DNA of 64,000 nt from Alphaproteobacteria bacterium (lineage in GTDB: Bacteria > Pseudomonadota > Alphaproteobacteria > Sphingomonadales > Emcibacteraceae), in contig JAUIDN010000007.1 of the NCBI GenBank assembly GCA_030428615.1, positions 1-64,000 on the forward strand, in the 5' to 3' direction. The position numbers and the translations under genes were made by a program. Shown here piece by piece: positions 37,757 through 47,657 of the stretch; positions within the stretch are counted from its first letter, which is position 1, and each line of letters opens with the position of its first letter. Under the pieces are notes generated by a model that did no database searches, was not told where the DNA came from, and worked only from the letters and a program-made list of their open reading frames with translations.

Positions 37757-38611
37757 CTAATCGTCGGTCAAAATAACGCTTATATCGCGCGCTTCCGCCG
37801 GGGGATTGGGGAGTGCGGTTTCGAATTCAATTCTTGATTCGGGGTTAACCGTCGTTTTTTCTGGCGTAAAGCTCCAGTTTCGGACTTCGCCGCCGTTTGC
37901 GTCCTTTAAGACCACCTTTAGCGGCGGAATGGTCTGAATTTCATCCGATATATTCTCTACATATCCGGCGATGATCAGATGGGATATGTTATTTATCTGT
38001 TCCAGACGGGGGGCTAGGCCCCCTATCTTTAATCTTTCATCTATGGGAACGGATATTGGGAGTTGCGGTGCGGCTGTTGTTCCTGCATTATCCAGACCAA
38101 TAGCCCGGTAAAGTTTAGCAGTGGCCGGCCAACTTTCTTTGATGGTTTCTTCAAATATAAGAATAGAGCTGATAATTGCGGTGATAAATATAAGAAGAGA
38201 GGCCCAGCCTACTTTTCCATTTCCATATTTCTGATTTTGTAAGGCCGGAAGGTTTGACCCTTTCGGAACGGGCCGCTTTCTTTTTCGCGGCTTGTTGATC
38301 GGAAAATCAAAATTATCTCCGCTTCCGCCTTCCGTGTCCGTTGTGTCATCCTGATCTGCCTCACTGCTTGGTGTTGATGTCTCACCGTCCACGGGACCAG
38401 CATCATCGTTTTGACTTTCACCGGGCTCATCAGGTTGCGGATCTGTTGCCTCCGCTTGCGGTGCCGTCGGCACAACTTCGACATCATCATCAGGTTTATC
38501 TTCAAACCAGCTATGGCGACATTTTGCGCAGCGAACGGTTCGTCCGCGTGGAAGCAACGCGTTGGGATTAACAACGTATCTGGATTTACATTCAGGGCAT
38601 GTTAAGATCAT
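37757..38611 (-). CDS. zinc-ribbon (MJ0042) and DUF3426 membrane protein
   Basis: The 284-residue product begins with a MJ0042-type zinc ribbon (CPECKSRYVV and CAKCRHSWF), followed by an acidic low-complexity stretch, a basic segment (KPRKRKRPVPK), one membrane helix (VGWASLLIFITAIISSILIF, about residue 135-155) and a periplasmic DUF3426 domain (HLIIAGYVENISDEIQTIPP). These single-pass proteins lie next to ftsEX in many alphaproteobacteria. Function is unknown. It is divergent from ftsE. Confidence 0.82.
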   Translation of the reverse strand: MILTCPECKSRYVVNPNALLPRGRTVRCAKCRHSWFEDKPDDDVEVVPTAPQAEATDPQPDEPGESQNDDAGPVDGETSTPSSEADQDDTTDTEGGSGDNFDFPINKPRKRKRPVPKGSNLPALQNQKYGNGKVGWASLLIFITAIISSILIFEETIKESWPATAKLYRAIGLDNAGTTAAPQLPISVPIDERLKIGGLAPRLEQINNISHLIIAGYVENISDEIQTIPPLKVVLKDANGGEVRNWSFTPEKTTVNPESRIEFETALPNPPAEARDISVILTDD

Positions 38612-38899
38612 TTATGAAGCCCTCTTCCCGCCATATTTGTTTAAATTAAACACGTTATAGTATGCGCTACAATGATTATCAATAGGATAACATTTTGAAA
38701 AATAATATTTCTGAAGTCTATTTTAGTGTGTAATTTGAAACGAATTGTTAATTAAAATTTTGACAGCAGAAAATAACGGCCCCCTGATGACATTTGCATG
38801 CTTTGCTGTCGCCACAAAATGACCCAAATGCAATTGCATTATGTTTGCTACTATGGTCTAAACAGTAAAAATTACCTAATTCAAGAAAAGGGCCGTTCA

Positions 38900-39598
38900 G
38901 TGGTTGAATTCCGAAATGTCAGTATGAGCTACGATAATGGCTTTGACATCCTAAAGGATATTTCGTTTAAACTTGAGCCGGGGTCGATGCATTTTCTGAC
39001 TGGTCCAAGCGGTGCGGGTAAAACATCTTTACTGAAGTTGATGTATCTGGCGAAGAGACCTTCCCGAGGTGAAATCATGATGTTTGGCCGTGATGTTGTA
39101 AAAAGCCAGCGGGAAGAACTTCCAAAACTCAGGCGCAGAATTGGTGTTGTTTTTCAGGACTTCAGGTTATTGGATCATATGTCCGCCGTTGAAAATGTGG
39201 CTTTGCCGCTCCGTATCGCCGGAGGCACCGGCGCACATATCAACGAACATGTTGAAGAACTGCTCAGTTGGGTTGGCTTAGCGGATAAGATGTCATCCTT
39301 TCCTTCAACATTATCGGGTGGTGAAAAGCAGCGTGTTGCGATTGCCAGGGCGGTGATCAGGCGCCCGGATATACTTCTGGCCGATGAACCGACAGGTAAC
39401 GTGGACCCTGAAATGGCGGAACGGCTGATGTATCTTTTTGTTGAGCTTAACAAATTGGGAACCACGGTTGTAATTGCCACCCACGACAGCGGGCTTGTGG
39501 AAAAAATTGGCGCACCAAGGCTTCATTTAGTCGATGGTAAACTTCTGCATCTGGAAGGCAGTAAAAAAAGCCGGGATATGCATGGGGGGTCAGAATGA
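38900..39598 (+). CDS. ftsE: cell division ATP-binding protein FtsE
   Basis: FtsE powers the FtsEX complex, which activates septal peptidoglycan hydrolases through EnvC-type proteins. The 232-residue product has Walker A GPSGAGKT at 35-42, the signature STLSGGEKQRVAIARAV and Walker B ILLADEPTGNVDP. The open frame reaches back to 38798, but those residues are not FtsE-like; GTG 38900, with AAAAGGG about 9 nt upstream, gives the normal MVEFRNVSMSY start. It overlaps ftsX by 4 bases. Confidence 0.95.
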   Translation: MVEFRNVSMSYDNGFDILKDISFKLEPGSMHFLTGPSGAGKTSLLKLMYLAKRPSRGEIMMFGRDVVKSQREELPKLRRRIGVVFQDFRLLDHMSAVENVALPLRIAGGTGAHINEHVEELLSWVGLADKMSSFPSTLSGGEKQRVAIARAVIRRPDILLADEPTGNVDPEMAERLMYLFVELNKLGTTVVIATHDSGLVEKIGAPRLHLVDGKLLHLEGSKKSRDMHGGSE

Positions 39599-40476
39599 GA
39601 AATTCTTTTAATTTTCTCCCCAATGAAAAAAGCCGTGAAGCGACAAAGTTGCTGCCATGGGTTATGGCTATTATGGTTTATCTTAGTGCTTTGGCGGCGA
39701 CAGGCAGCCTTTTGCTGCATTCCGGCTTTGAAGATTGGGCAAGTTCACTACAGGGGAGAATCACCGTTCAGATTACGGGTGAAGACCGTGATCAGATTAC
39801 CGCTCAATCCCTTGAAATTCAGAAGGCATTAAGAGAGACGCCGGGTATCCGTTCGGTCAGAATTCTCAGTGACGAAGAAATTTCAGCGCTTTTGGAACCG
39901 TGGCTTGGCGCAGGGAACATAACGGATGATTTGCCGGTTCCCGTGATGATTGACGTGGAAACATCGGAAGACATGTATGTGAATCTGGAAGCACTAGAGA
40001 GCAAAATAAAACAATTAAGTGACAGTGTTTATCTTGATGACCATGCGAAATGGCTTACACATTTTTATGATCTGGCATATTCGATCGAATTTACGGCCAT
40101 CGGGATACTTTGCATGATTTTAATTGCGTCGGTAGGCATCGTTATTTTTGGCACCAAATCAAGTATGTCTGAGCATAAGGGGACGATTGCGATTATGCAT
40201 CTGATGGGAGCGCATGATCAGATGATCGCGAAAGCATACCAGAAAAGATTTATGATTTATGGGCTTAAGGGGGGCGTGATCGGTCTCTTGTTGGCATTTA
40301 TCACCGTATTTGGGTTTCTTAATCTTGTACAGGATCTGTCGGGGGGATTGGTGGAAACGCCGACATTACCAGTTTTGAAAATGTCAATGCTGCTGATTTT
40401 CCCGCTTTTATTTGCGGGACTCACCATGCTCACAGCTAGAATTACTGTTATGAGAGAACTGGGAAGAATGGTATAA
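39595..40476 (+). CDS. ftsX: cell division protein FtsX
   Basis: FtsX is the membrane partner of FtsE. The 293-residue product has four membrane segments: one after a short N-terminal tail (WVMAIMVYLSALAATGSLLL), then a periplasmic loop (about residues 45-155), then three near the C-terminus (EFTAIGILCMILIASVGIVIF; GLKGGVIGLLLAFITVFGFL; SMLLIFPLLFAGLTMLTARI). The order matches the family. It overlaps ftsE by 4 bases and precedes ydcF by 6. Confidence 0.93.
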   Translation: MRNSFNFLPNEKSREATKLLPWVMAIMVYLSALAATGSLLLHSGFEDWASSLQGRITVQITGEDRDQITAQSLEIQKALRETPGIRSVRILSDEEISALLEPWLGAGNITDDLPVPVMIDVETSEDMYVNLEALESKIKQLSDSVYLDDHAKWLTHFYDLAYSIEFTAIGILCMILIASVGIVIFGTKSSMSEHKGTIAIMHLMGAHDQMIAKAYQKRFMIYGLKGGVIGLLLAFITVFGFLNLVQDLSGGLVETPTLPVLKMSMLLIFPLLFAGLTMLTARITVMRELGRMV

Positions 40477-40482
40477 TCAGCT

Positions 40483-41055
40483 ATGCGAATTATTCTATCC
40501 CTATTATTTGCTCTTTTCCTTGTTTGGCTTGGTGGATACTTTTGGTATATCAACGAGCTTTCTTTGAAAAAAACTGATGGAACGCAGAAAACAGATGCCA
40601 TTGTTGTTCTGACGGGTGGACAAAACAGGTTGGACGTCGCAATAGATCTGCTGGAACAGGGATACGCGCAAAAGCTTTATATTTCCGGTGTTGATGAGAA
40701 AGTGACCCGTGAAGAGCTTCTTGGACTTCTAGGCAGCAGCCCTGATCTCGAAGAATGCTGTATTGAAAGCGGAAATCAGGCTGCTGATACGGTCGGCAAT
40801 GCCATAGAAACCATGCAATGGGTTGAACAAAATCATATAGAAAGCCTAAGAATTGTCACCTCGCTGGAACATATGCCGAGAGCGATGGTGGAATTTAAAC
40901 GATTTATGCCGGAATTATCAATCACCGAACATCCGGTAGGTAGATGGCGCCCGGAAAACATCAATTATTTCAACTTGTCACAAGAATATAGCAAATATAT
41001 TGTCAGTTTGCTTCGGGCACGGGCCTCGGATCAGATTTATAATGGCATTTCCTAA
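40483..41055 (+). CDS. YdcF/ElyC family protein (DUF218)
   Basis: The 190-residue product has one N-terminal membrane segment (LSLLFALFLVWLGGYFWYI) and a DUF218 domain starting DAIVVLTGGQNRLDVAIDLL and continuing LYISGVDEKVTREEL, ESGNQAADTVGNAIET and IRIVTS-type strands. ElyC-type proteins influence cell-envelope precursor metabolism. It sits in the ftsE-ftsX-ydcF-plsC unit, a widespread arrangement. Confidence 0.85.
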   Translation: MRIILSLLFALFLVWLGGYFWYINELSLKKTDGTQKTDAIVVLTGGQNRLDVAIDLLEQGYAQKLYISGVDEKVTREELLGLLGSSPDLEECCIESGNQAADTVGNAIETMQWVEQNHIESLRIVTSLEHMPRAMVEFKRFMPELSITEHPVGRWRPENINYFNLSQEYSKYIVSLLRARASDQIYNGIS

Positions 41056-41080
41056 AAATACCGGAGAAGGAGTTCAGCAC

Positions 41081-41791
41081 GTGCGCATGTTGCGATCAGG
41101 ATTGTTTAAGGTCATTTTCTATTTGTGGACGGCTCTCTTCTGCATTTTATATATTCCATTGTTCTGGTTACCCAGAAATGGCTTAATCGAATTTCAACGG
41201 ATTTGGTCCTATGGTGTTCGCGTGCTATTGCGCGTAATCATGAATATTAAAATTGAAATCAGAGGGCAAGACCATGTCCCTGTTGGTGGTGCACTCATCG
41301 CAATGAAACACCAATCTTCGCTGGACACATTTGTCATGCATACAATTGTTTCTCACCCGGCATTTGTGATGAAAAAAGAACTGCTAAAAATACCTCTTTA
41401 CGGACGCTTTTGTTTGAATACCGGTATGATACCGGTGGATCGGGACGGCGGCCTTAAAGCGCTCAAAGGATTAATGCAGGATTCTTCAAAAGCCATAGAG
41501 GATGAACGTCAGCTCATTATATTTCCCGAAGGGTCAAGAACGCTACCGGGGGATCATATCGAATATCAGTCAGGAATTTTCGGTATTTATAAATACACGA
41601 AACATCCTGTGATTCCGGTCGGTTTAAATTCCGGCGTATACTGGCCGAAAAAGGGTCATCTGGCCGCAGGTGGTACGATCATTTTTGATTTTCTCAAACC
41701 CATTGAAGCCGGGCTTGGCAAAGATGAATTTATGAATGCCCTTGAAAACAGCATTGAGACATCAAGCCGTGCGCTTCTAAGCAGCCCCTAA
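41081..41791 (+). CDS. plsC: 1-acyl-sn-glycerol-3-phosphate acyltransferase PlsC
   Basis: PlsC makes phosphatidic acid from lysophosphatidic acid. The 236-residue product has an N-terminal membrane segment (VIFYLWTALFCILYIPLFWL), the catalytic HX4D in KHQSSLDTF and the substrate motif FPEGSRT. The open frame starts at 41000 inside ydcF, but GGAGAAGGAG just before GTG 41081 marks the real start, 25 bases after the ydcF stop. ATG 41042 is the other option. Confidence 0.9.
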   Translation: MRMLRSGLFKVIFYLWTALFCILYIPLFWLPRNGLIEFQRIWSYGVRVLLRVIMNIKIEIRGQDHVPVGGALIAMKHQSSLDTFVMHTIVSHPAFVMKKELLKIPLYGRFCLNTGMIPVDRDGGLKALKGLMQDSSKAIEDERQLIIFPEGSRTLPGDHIEYQSGIFGIYKYTKHPVIPVGLNSGVYWPKKGHLAAGGTIIFDFLKPIEAGLGKDEFMNALENSIETSSRALLSSP

Positions 41792-41872
41792 AATTGTAAG
41801 GGTTTCTTAATCTAATCGAAATAAAGTGGTCGTAGACTATAGCCGCTTTTATAAAAATTCGAGAGGATTGCC

Positions 41873-42544
41873 ATGAAAAAAACAATTGTATCCGCGATAA
41901 TTGCAACGGCAGCTATTGCAAGTAACGCAAATGCAGCACCGGGCGATGTTGCTATTGGATTGAAGGCTGGTACCTTGGGGGCCGGTATCGAACTTACAAT
42001 GGAAGCCATTGAAAACGTGAATGTACGTTTTGGTGCCAACTATTTTAAATTTGGTACGGAAGTTGAAATTGAAAATAATGATTATGACCTTGATCTGAAG
42101 CTAAACAGTTTTACGGCGCTTGGTGACTGGTATGTCACCGATAGTTCATTTCGTGTGACCGCGGGTGCATTTATAAATGAAAATAGCCTTTCCGGTGTCG
42201 CCCTTCCAAGCAATACTTATGAAATTGATGATACGGTTTATACAAGTGCTGAAGTCGGCACTCTCTCTGCTAATGTGGGTTTTAATTCGGTGGCACCGTA
42301 TCTGGGTATTGGTTGGGGTAACCCGCTTTCAGATGACAGTGACTGGTCATTTATGTTTGACCTTGGAGTTGTGTTTGCCGGAAAGCCCAAACTGGATATC
42401 ATGACAACCGGCGGGACGCTTTCAGATAACCCGGCACTGTTGGCGGACATTGAGCAGGCGGAACAGGATTTTAGAGATACGGATGAGATTAAATATCTGA
42501 AATTTTATCCTGTGGTCTCAATAGGATTAAATTATCGTTTTTGA
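41873..42544 (+). CDS. outer-membrane beta-barrel protein
   Basis: The 223-residue product has a signal peptide (MKKTIVSAIIATAAIASNANA) and alternating polar and hydrophobic residues (VNVRFGANYFKFG, FRVTAGAFINEN), ending in VVSIGLNYRF with a C-terminal Phe, the assembly signal of outer-membrane barrels. Size and pattern fit an 8-stranded, OmpW/OmpA-like porin-type barrel. Exact function is unknown. A strong terminator follows. Confidence 0.8.
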   Translation: MKKTIVSAIIATAAIASNANAAPGDVAIGLKAGTLGAGIELTMEAIENVNVRFGANYFKFGTEVEIENNDYDLDLKLNSFTALGDWYVTDSSFRVTAGAFINENSLSGVALPSNTYEIDDTVYTSAEVGTLSANVGFNSVAPYLGIGWGNPLSDDSDWSFMFDLGVVFAGKPKLDIMTTGGTLSDNPALLADIEQAEQDFRDTDEIKYLKFYPVVSIGLNYRF

Positions 42545-42568
42545 TCATGGCCGATATGGGGTATTAAG

Positions 42569-42598
42569 AGAGTCTGATTTTTGTCAGGCTCTTTTTTT
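42569..42598 (+). terminator. terminator of the outer-membrane barrel gene
   Basis: AGAGTCTGA (42569-42577) pairs with TCAGGCTCT (42584-42592) around a six-base loop and is followed by seven T residues. It ends just before the start of the next gene. Confidence 0.85.
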
Positions 42599-42615
42599 AT
42601 GTGGGAACAGACTTG

Positions 42616-43659
42616 ATGCGGTTCAAATTTATTGTCATTTCAGTAATTCTGCTTATCGCCGCTTATAGCTTCTTTTGGTTTCAGATGGCGGATAAGGCCA
42701 AGCAGACTACACTCGACTGGATAGAAAATAGTGAAAGCAGGCTAGGTGGTATAAAAACATATGTGGGCGATATCGCGGTTTCAGGGTTTCCCTATAGAAT
42801 TGTTATTGAAGCCTCGTCGCTGAATGCGTTGGTGCCGGAGGGCCGTTTTGGTGCTGACCAAATGTCAATAAACATTCCGGAAGTCGCCGTTATTTATCAA
42901 CCCTGGGAGCCGACCCACGCTATCATCATAACAGATTATTTTGATGTTGTTGTTGGTTCGCTCCATTCGCCGATCAGAAATATCTCTCTGGATAAGGTGA
43001 AATCGTCAGTGATTCTTGATCCATCAACCATGCGGCTGAATAACCTTTCGATTGTCGCTGATAAGGTAAGCTGGTTTTCTGGTGCGCAAAAAGAGGCGGG
43101 CGAAGGTTCGCAAATTGAAATGGCTGAATTTCACATCCGGCGACCCGTGAGCGAGGCTGCGGAGCAAATGAGTTATGACCTGCCGGTTAATAGTGCGGTT
43201 TATTTCAAAGGGCAAAATGCCATTATAAAAGAACTGGCTTCAACGGTGCTGGGTGAGAGGGCGGATCAGTTCAAAGTTGAGGCATTACTACATGCGAATG
43301 AAAAACCGGACTTTACAAAACTAAGTTTGGCAAAATGGCGAGACGAAGGCGGAACATTAAGCATCAAATCATTTGAATATGGAACATCTTCAGCGGGCAT
43401 TAATCTGACTGGTGATGTAACACTTGATGAGAATTTAAAGCCGCTTGGTGCATTTGATGCCAATATTTTAGGGATCGCAGAATTGCTGGAGACGTTATCG
43501 GAGAATGAGGAATTGTCCGAAGCCACAAGGCTTATGTTAAAAGGGCAGGCACAAAATGAAACAATGCCGGGGGAAGTGCCGCTTTCAATTAGCATGCAAA
43601 ACGGAATGCTTTATTTAGGGCCCATAATGCTGATGGAATTACCCGCTATTGTGGAATGA
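42616..43659 (+). CDS. DUF2125 family protein
   Basis: The 347-residue product has an N-terminal membrane anchor (FIVISVILLIAAYSFFWFQM) and the DUF2125 opening, an early Trp (TLDWIENSES), then IAVSGFPYRIVIEASSL and IYQPWEPTHAIIITDY. The family is largely alphaproteobacterial, periplasmic and of unknown function. The frame can start at GTG 42601 or ATG 42616; I prefer the ATG, which gives the charged n-region MRFK. The gene lies directly after a terminator, so its promoter must be within or before that hairpin. Confidence 0.8.
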   Translation: MRFKFIVISVILLIAAYSFFWFQMADKAKQTTLDWIENSESRLGGIKTYVGDIAVSGFPYRIVIEASSLNALVPEGRFGADQMSINIPEVAVIYQPWEPTHAIIITDYFDVVVGSLHSPIRNISLDKVKSSVILDPSTMRLNNLSIVADKVSWFSGAQKEAGEGSQIEMAEFHIRRPVSEAAEQMSYDLPVNSAVYFKGQNAIIKELASTVLGERADQFKVEALLHANEKPDFTKLSLAKWRDEGGTLSIKSFEYGTSSAGINLTGDVTLDENLKPLGAFDANILGIAELLETLSENEELSEATRLMLKGQAQNETMPGEVPLSISMQNGMLYLGPIMLMELPAIVE

Positions 43660-43660
43660 C

Positions 43661-44575
43661 TTAATCGTCGTGGCGGCGGCCAAAGTTAATAACGTTTTCT
43701 TCCTGTCCGGCATCGATAATTTGTTTGCGAATACGGCGTGTTTTTACAAACATATCATAAAGGGCATCACCATCTTCCCATCGAATGGCTCTTTGTAAAG
43801 CGGTCAGGTCTTCGCTGAAGCGGCCCAGCATTTCCAGAACAGCTTCCTTGTTATTGAGAAATACATCCCTCCACATGGTAGGGTTTGACGCTGCAATCCG
43901 TGTAAAATCACGAAATCCACCGGCAGAAAATTTTATCACTTCCGATTTTGTGACCTCTTCGAGATCGCGTGCTGTACCGACAATATTATAGGCTATCAAA
44001 TGAGGAACATGACTGGTTATTGCAAGGACTTTATCATGGTGGTCGGGTTCCATTATTTCGACATCGCTACCCAGACTTGCCCAGAATTTGGATAGTTTTT
44101 CTACTGCAGCAGGGTCGGCATCCTCTTTTGGTGTAAGAATTGCCCATCGATCATGAAAAAGACTTGAATAACCCGCTCCGGGTCCTGATTGTTCTGTTCC
44201 GGCAACCGGGTGGGCCGGTATAAAATGAACGTCCGGCGAAAGGTGTGGCTCAAGCATCTCAAATACCGCCGATTTGACACTGCCGACATCCGTGACGGTG
44301 GCGCCTTTCTTGATATGGCTGCCGATGGTTTCGCCAATTGACGCGTAGGCCCCAACGGGTGTCGCCAATATAATAAGATCAGAATCTTCGACAGAAGCGG
44401 CGAGATCTTGTGAAAGCTCATCCACCAAATTCAATTCGTTGATCGTGGCGTGATAATCGGGATTGGAATCAAATCCGACAAGCTTTTCGGCAATCTTTTT
44501 TTCCTTGATCCCGCGGGCGATTGATGAACCGATCAAGCCTAGGCCAATAATTGTAATTTTATCGTATAACGCCAT
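43661..44575 (-). CDS. tyrA: prephenate/arogenate dehydrogenase
   Basis: The enzyme oxidises prephenate or arogenate on the way to tyrosine. The 304-residue product has an N-terminal Rossmann motif GLGLIGSSIARG and the family residues HPVAGTEQSGPG, DHHDKVLAITSHVPHL and FRDFTRIAASNPTMWRDVF. It follows hisC with no gap (43661-44575 against 44576), so they are one transcript; the hisC-type enzyme may supply the aromatic aminotransferase step as well. Whether prephenate or arogenate is the substrate cannot be decided here. Confidence 0.92.
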   Translation of the reverse strand: MALYDKITIIGLGLIGSSIARGIKEKKIAEKLVGFDSNPDYHATINELNLVDELSQDLAASVEDSDLIILATPVGAYASIGETIGSHIKKGATVTDVGSVKSAVFEMLEPHLSPDVHFIPAHPVAGTEQSGPGAGYSSLFHDRWAILTPKEDADPAAVEKLSKFWASLGSDVEIMEPDHHDKVLAITSHVPHLIAYNIVGTARDLEEVTKSEVIKFSAGGFRDFTRIAASNPTMWRDVFLNNKEAVLEMLGRFSEDLTALQRAIRWEDGDALYDMFVKTRRIRKQIIDAGQEENVINFGRRHDD

Positions 44576-45664
44576 TTATTCTTCCAGAAATTTTTTAAGT
44601 AATGTGATTACTTCTCTGTTTTCATTTTCTGTTCCAATGGTAAGGCGAAGAAAATTTCCAAGCCCCTGATCACTGTAGTAACGTAATATATAACCATGTT
44701 TGGTTAAGAAATTATTTGCGTCCAAAGCGGGCTTGGCCGGATCTTCAAATTTAAAAAGAATAAAATTAGTGGAACTCGGTATGACCTTGAGGCCCAGTTT
44801 GTTAAGTTCACTTTCCAGCCATTCGCGCCATTTTGTTGTGTGATCAAGCACTTTTTCCTGAAAATCAGTGTCCTTAAGTGCGGCAACACCGGCGATCTGT
44901 GCGCTACTTGGCACATTGAAAGGATCACGTATTTTATCGATCGTCTGTGCGATTTCCCTGCAGGCATATCCCCATCCGAGTCGTAAGGAAGCCAGCCCGT
45001 ATAATTTTGAAAATGTACGTGTCATAAGGACATTATTTGATTTTTTAACCAGATCAATTCCCGCGTCATAATCGTCCCGGTTCATAAACTCGGCATAAGC
45101 AGCGTCGACAATAAGCAATATATGATCAGGAATATTTTCCCATAATCGTTCAATTTCTGAAGATGGGATATAGGTCCCGGTCGGGTTGTTAGGGTTGGCA
45201 ACAAAAATAATCCGGGTCCTGTCATTAACCGCATTTAAAATATTATCGACATCCGCCCTATAATTTACATCATCCACTTCAACGGGTTTGGCGCCCACAG
45301 ATTTGATGGCAATAGGATACATTGAAAAACTGTGAGCGGGAAAAATCGCCTCATCACCCGGTTTCAGATAGGCGTGACAGGCCAGCCTCAACAATTCGTC
45401 GGAGCCGACACCACACACAATCTGGTCGGGTTCAATATTATATTTCTCTCCCAGCGCTGCCCGCAGATCGCTGTATGCCGGATCCGGGTAACGATGAAGG
45501 TTACTAGCCGCATCGGTATAGGCCTTTACTGCCATCGGGCTTGGACCCAAGGCACATTCATTTGCCGACAGTTTTACCGCCTTTGCAATGCCTTTGGTTT
45601 TGGCTTTGCCGGCGGTATAAACATTCAGGCCTTCTATCCAACTGTGTGTTTTCGGACCGCTCAT
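44576..45664 (-). CDS. hisC: histidinol-phosphate / aromatic aminotransferase HisC
   Basis: The 362-residue PLP enzyme has NPNNPTGTYIP, the Schiff-base K220 in TRTFSKLYGLASLRLGWGY, and ANECALGPSP near the N-terminus. It is class-II aminotransferase of the HisC type. In alphaproteobacteria a HisC encoded next to tyrA often also transaminates aromatic keto acids, so a double role in histidine and tyrosine/phenylalanine synthesis is likely but inferred. About 200 bases separate it from the divergent metX. Confidence 0.92.
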   Translation of the reverse strand: MSGPKTHSWIEGLNVYTAGKAKTKGIAKAVKLSANECALGPSPMAVKAYTDAASNLHRYPDPAYSDLRAALGEKYNIEPDQIVCGVGSDELLRLACHAYLKPGDEAIFPAHSFSMYPIAIKSVGAKPVEVDDVNYRADVDNILNAVNDRTRIIFVANPNNPTGTYIPSSEIERLWENIPDHILLIVDAAYAEFMNRDDYDAGIDLVKKSNNVLMTRTFSKLYGLASLRLGWGYACREIAQTIDKIRDPFNVPSSAQIAGVAALKDTDFQEKVLDHTTKWREWLESELNKLGLKVIPSSTNFILFKFEDPAKPALDANNFLTKHGYILRYYSDQGLGNFLRLTIGTENENREVITLLKKFLEE

Positions 45665-45865
45665 TGTGTGCTTTCATCTTCATGTTGGTTTCGTGCTTTT
45701 TGATCTACACGGATATTATCGCCATCACCACAAAAAAATGTATGTTTTGGCTGATTTTATGATGATTTTACCGGTTTTTAGCATTACCGACTAAAGATTA
45801 GTTGACTTCATATGGTTCGGGAGTAGAAAACAAGAAGAAAGATATTTTAAGTTCGTTGGTGTGAA

Positions 45866-47032
45866 ATGGCTGAAAGACAAGAAGATTTTGAACAAATTGA
45901 CAGCTTTGCCGAGGTGGTAACCCTTGGTGAAGATGAACCACTGCGTCTTTCTTCCGGTGAAACGCTTTCCCCGTTTAAAGTGGCTTATAAATGCTGGGGA
46001 ACGTTAAATGAACAACGCTCTAACGCTATTCTGGTTTGCCATGCCCTGACGGGCGATCAATATGCCCGCGGAAAGAACCCTATCACGGGACGGGAAGGCT
46101 GGTGGCCGAAATTAATTGGACCGGGTTTACCTATTGATACCAATAAATATTTTGTCATATGCAGTAACGTTCTGGGTTCCTGCAGCGGAAGTAGCGGGCC
46201 AAAAGAAATAAACCCAGCGACCGGTGAGCCTTATGGTCTTGATTTTCCGGTCATCACGATAGCGGATATGGTATCCGCGCAAGTAAGGTTGATTGATCAT
46301 CTGAAAATTGATCAGCTTTTTTCGGTGATCGGTGGATCAATGGGGGGAATGCAGGTCCTGCATTGGGCGGCAAATCATAAAACTCGTGTTAAGACGGCGA
46401 TCCCAATTGCATCCACATGGCGGCATTCTGCACAAAATATTGCCTTTCATGAAGTTGGGCGTCAGGCGATAATGGCTGATCCGAACTGGTGCGACGGCCG
46501 TTACTTTGAAACGGAAGCACGGCCACATGCAGGACTTTCGGTTGCGAGAATGGCGGCCCATATTACGTATATGTCAGAACGAAGTTTAACGTCAAAGTTT
46601 GGTCGTAACCTACAGGACCGCGAGAAACTTACCTTCGGATTTGATGCCGATTTTCAGGTGGAAAGCTATTTGCGTTATCAGGGTATATCGTTTGTTGATC
46701 GCTTTGATGCCAATAGCTACCTGTATATAACACGAGCGATGGATTATTATGATATATCTGCCGAGTTTGAAGGCAGTCTGACGGCGGTGTTTGAAAACAC
46801 ACCGGTCAAATTCTGTATTATGTCATTCACATCAGATTGGCTGTACACCACCCAGGAAAGCCGGGAAATTGTGCGTGCGCTCAATGCCGTCGGTGCGCAG
46901 GTCAGTTTTGTTGAGATCGAAATGGATAAAGGGCACGACAGTTTTCTTCTTGATTGCCCGGAAATGTTCAATATTATTTCCGGTTTTCTGGAGGCGGAAG
47001 CAGCTTTTGGCGGGGCCGATGAGCATGAATAG
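45866..47032 (+). CDS. metX: homoserine O-acetyltransferase (MetX)
   Basis: MetX acylates homoserine in methionine synthesis. The 388-residue alpha/beta-hydrolase has [17 protein letters not shown], the nucleophile S158 in GGSMGGMQ, the Asp in [12 protein letters not shown] and the His in [10 protein letters not shown]. Acetyl- versus succinyl-transferase activity depends on active-site detail and is not certain. The 3' end overlaps metW. I looked for a SAM-II riboswitch in the upstream 200 bases and did not recognise one. Confidence 0.92.
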   Translation: MAERQEDFEQIDSFAEVVTLGEDEPLRLSSGETLSPFKVAYKCWGTLNEQRSNAILVCHALTGDQYARGKNPITGREGWWPKLIGPGLPIDTNKYFVICSNVLGSCSGSSGPKEINPATGEPYGLDFPVITIADMVSAQVRLIDHLKIDQLFSVIGGSMGGMQVLHWAANHKTRVKTAIPIASTWRHSAQNIAFHEVGRQAIMADPNWCDGRYFETEARPHAGLSVARMAAHITYMSERSLTSKFGRNLQDREKLTFGFDADFQVESYLRYQGISFVDRFDANSYLYITRAMDYYDISAEFEGSLTAVFENTPVKFCIMSFTSDWLYTTQESREIVRALNAVGAQVSFVEIEMDKGHDSFLLDCPEMFNIISGFLEAEAAFGGADEHE

Positions 47033-47657
47033 AGAGATTAATATACACCGTGCCTCTGATATCCGTGTAGATTTATTGCTGATTGCAAATATGATCCCGA
47101 ATGGTGCACGAGTGCTTGATGTTGGCTGCGGCGACGGGGAATTGCTGGACTATTTACGTCGTGAAAAGAATGTCAATGGCCGTGGTATCGAACTAAGCCC
47201 AGAAGGCGTCAATAAAAGTGTCGCAAAGGGACTTTCCGTTATTCAGGGAAATGCGGAGGAAGAATTAAGCCATTTTCCGGACAACAGTTTTGACTATGTT
47301 ATTTTGAGCCAGACATTACAGGCGATGGGTCGCCCAGACCGTATACTGCAGGAACTGCTTCGTGTCGGAAAGAGGGCAATTGTTTCGTTTCCAAATTTTG
47401 GCAATTGGCGTGTTCGCATGCATCTGGCGTTGCGTGGAAGGATGCCGGTTACAAAATCACTGGATTATCCCTGGTACAGTACGCCCAATATCCATTTCTG
47501 CACGATCCGCGATTTTGTGGATCTGTGTAAAAAGCTTGATATTAAAATAGAAAAAGGCATGGCGGTAAGTGCCGCCGGAAGCAAAATGGCATTTAATTCC
47601 ATGGTGCTGACAAATATGTTTGCAACCCAGGGGCTTTATGTTTTAACGCGCGACTGA
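47019..47657 (+). CDS. metW: methionine biosynthesis protein MetW
   Basis: MetW is a small SAM-methyltransferase-fold protein that works with MetX. The 212-residue product has [26 protein letters not shown] (split here into its conserved parts), [26 protein letters not shown]-type core residues, and [10 protein letters not shown]. The frame is open further upstream inside metX, but those residues are not MetW-like. ATG 47019 (GGGG just upstream) or ATG 47025 is the start. It overlaps the end of metX by 14 bases, and its 3' end overlaps the convergent methyltransferase gene by 22. Confidence 0.92.
   Translation: MSMNREINIHRASDIRVDLLLIANMIPNGARVLDVGCGDGELLDYLRREKNVNGRGIELSPEGVNKSVAKGLSVIQGNAEEELSHFPDNSFDYVILSQTLQAMGRPDRILQELLRVGKRAIVSFPNFGNWRVRMHLALRGRMPVTKSLDYPWYSTPNIHFCTIRDFVDLCKKLDIKIEKGMAVSAAGSKMAFNSMVLTNMFATQGLYVLTRD

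Noticed and set aside
38828-38839. Perfect palindrome ATGCAATTGCAT before ftsE
   Set aside because: Twelve bases in AT-rich DNA can arise by chance; no second copy or known regulator supports it.
38798-38899. Upstream extension of ftsE
   Set aside because: The extra 34 residues are not FtsE-like and there is no ribosome site; GTG 38900 gives the normal N-terminus.
45665-45865. SAM-II riboswitch upstream of metX
   Set aside because: This element is common before met genes in alphaproteobacteria, but the conserved pseudoknot bases are not recognisable here; a covariance-model search (Rfam SAM-II) would settle it.
46791-47018. Upstream extension of metW into metX
   Set aside because: The residues are Arg/Ser-rich read-through of the metX coding sequence in another frame, not MetW.
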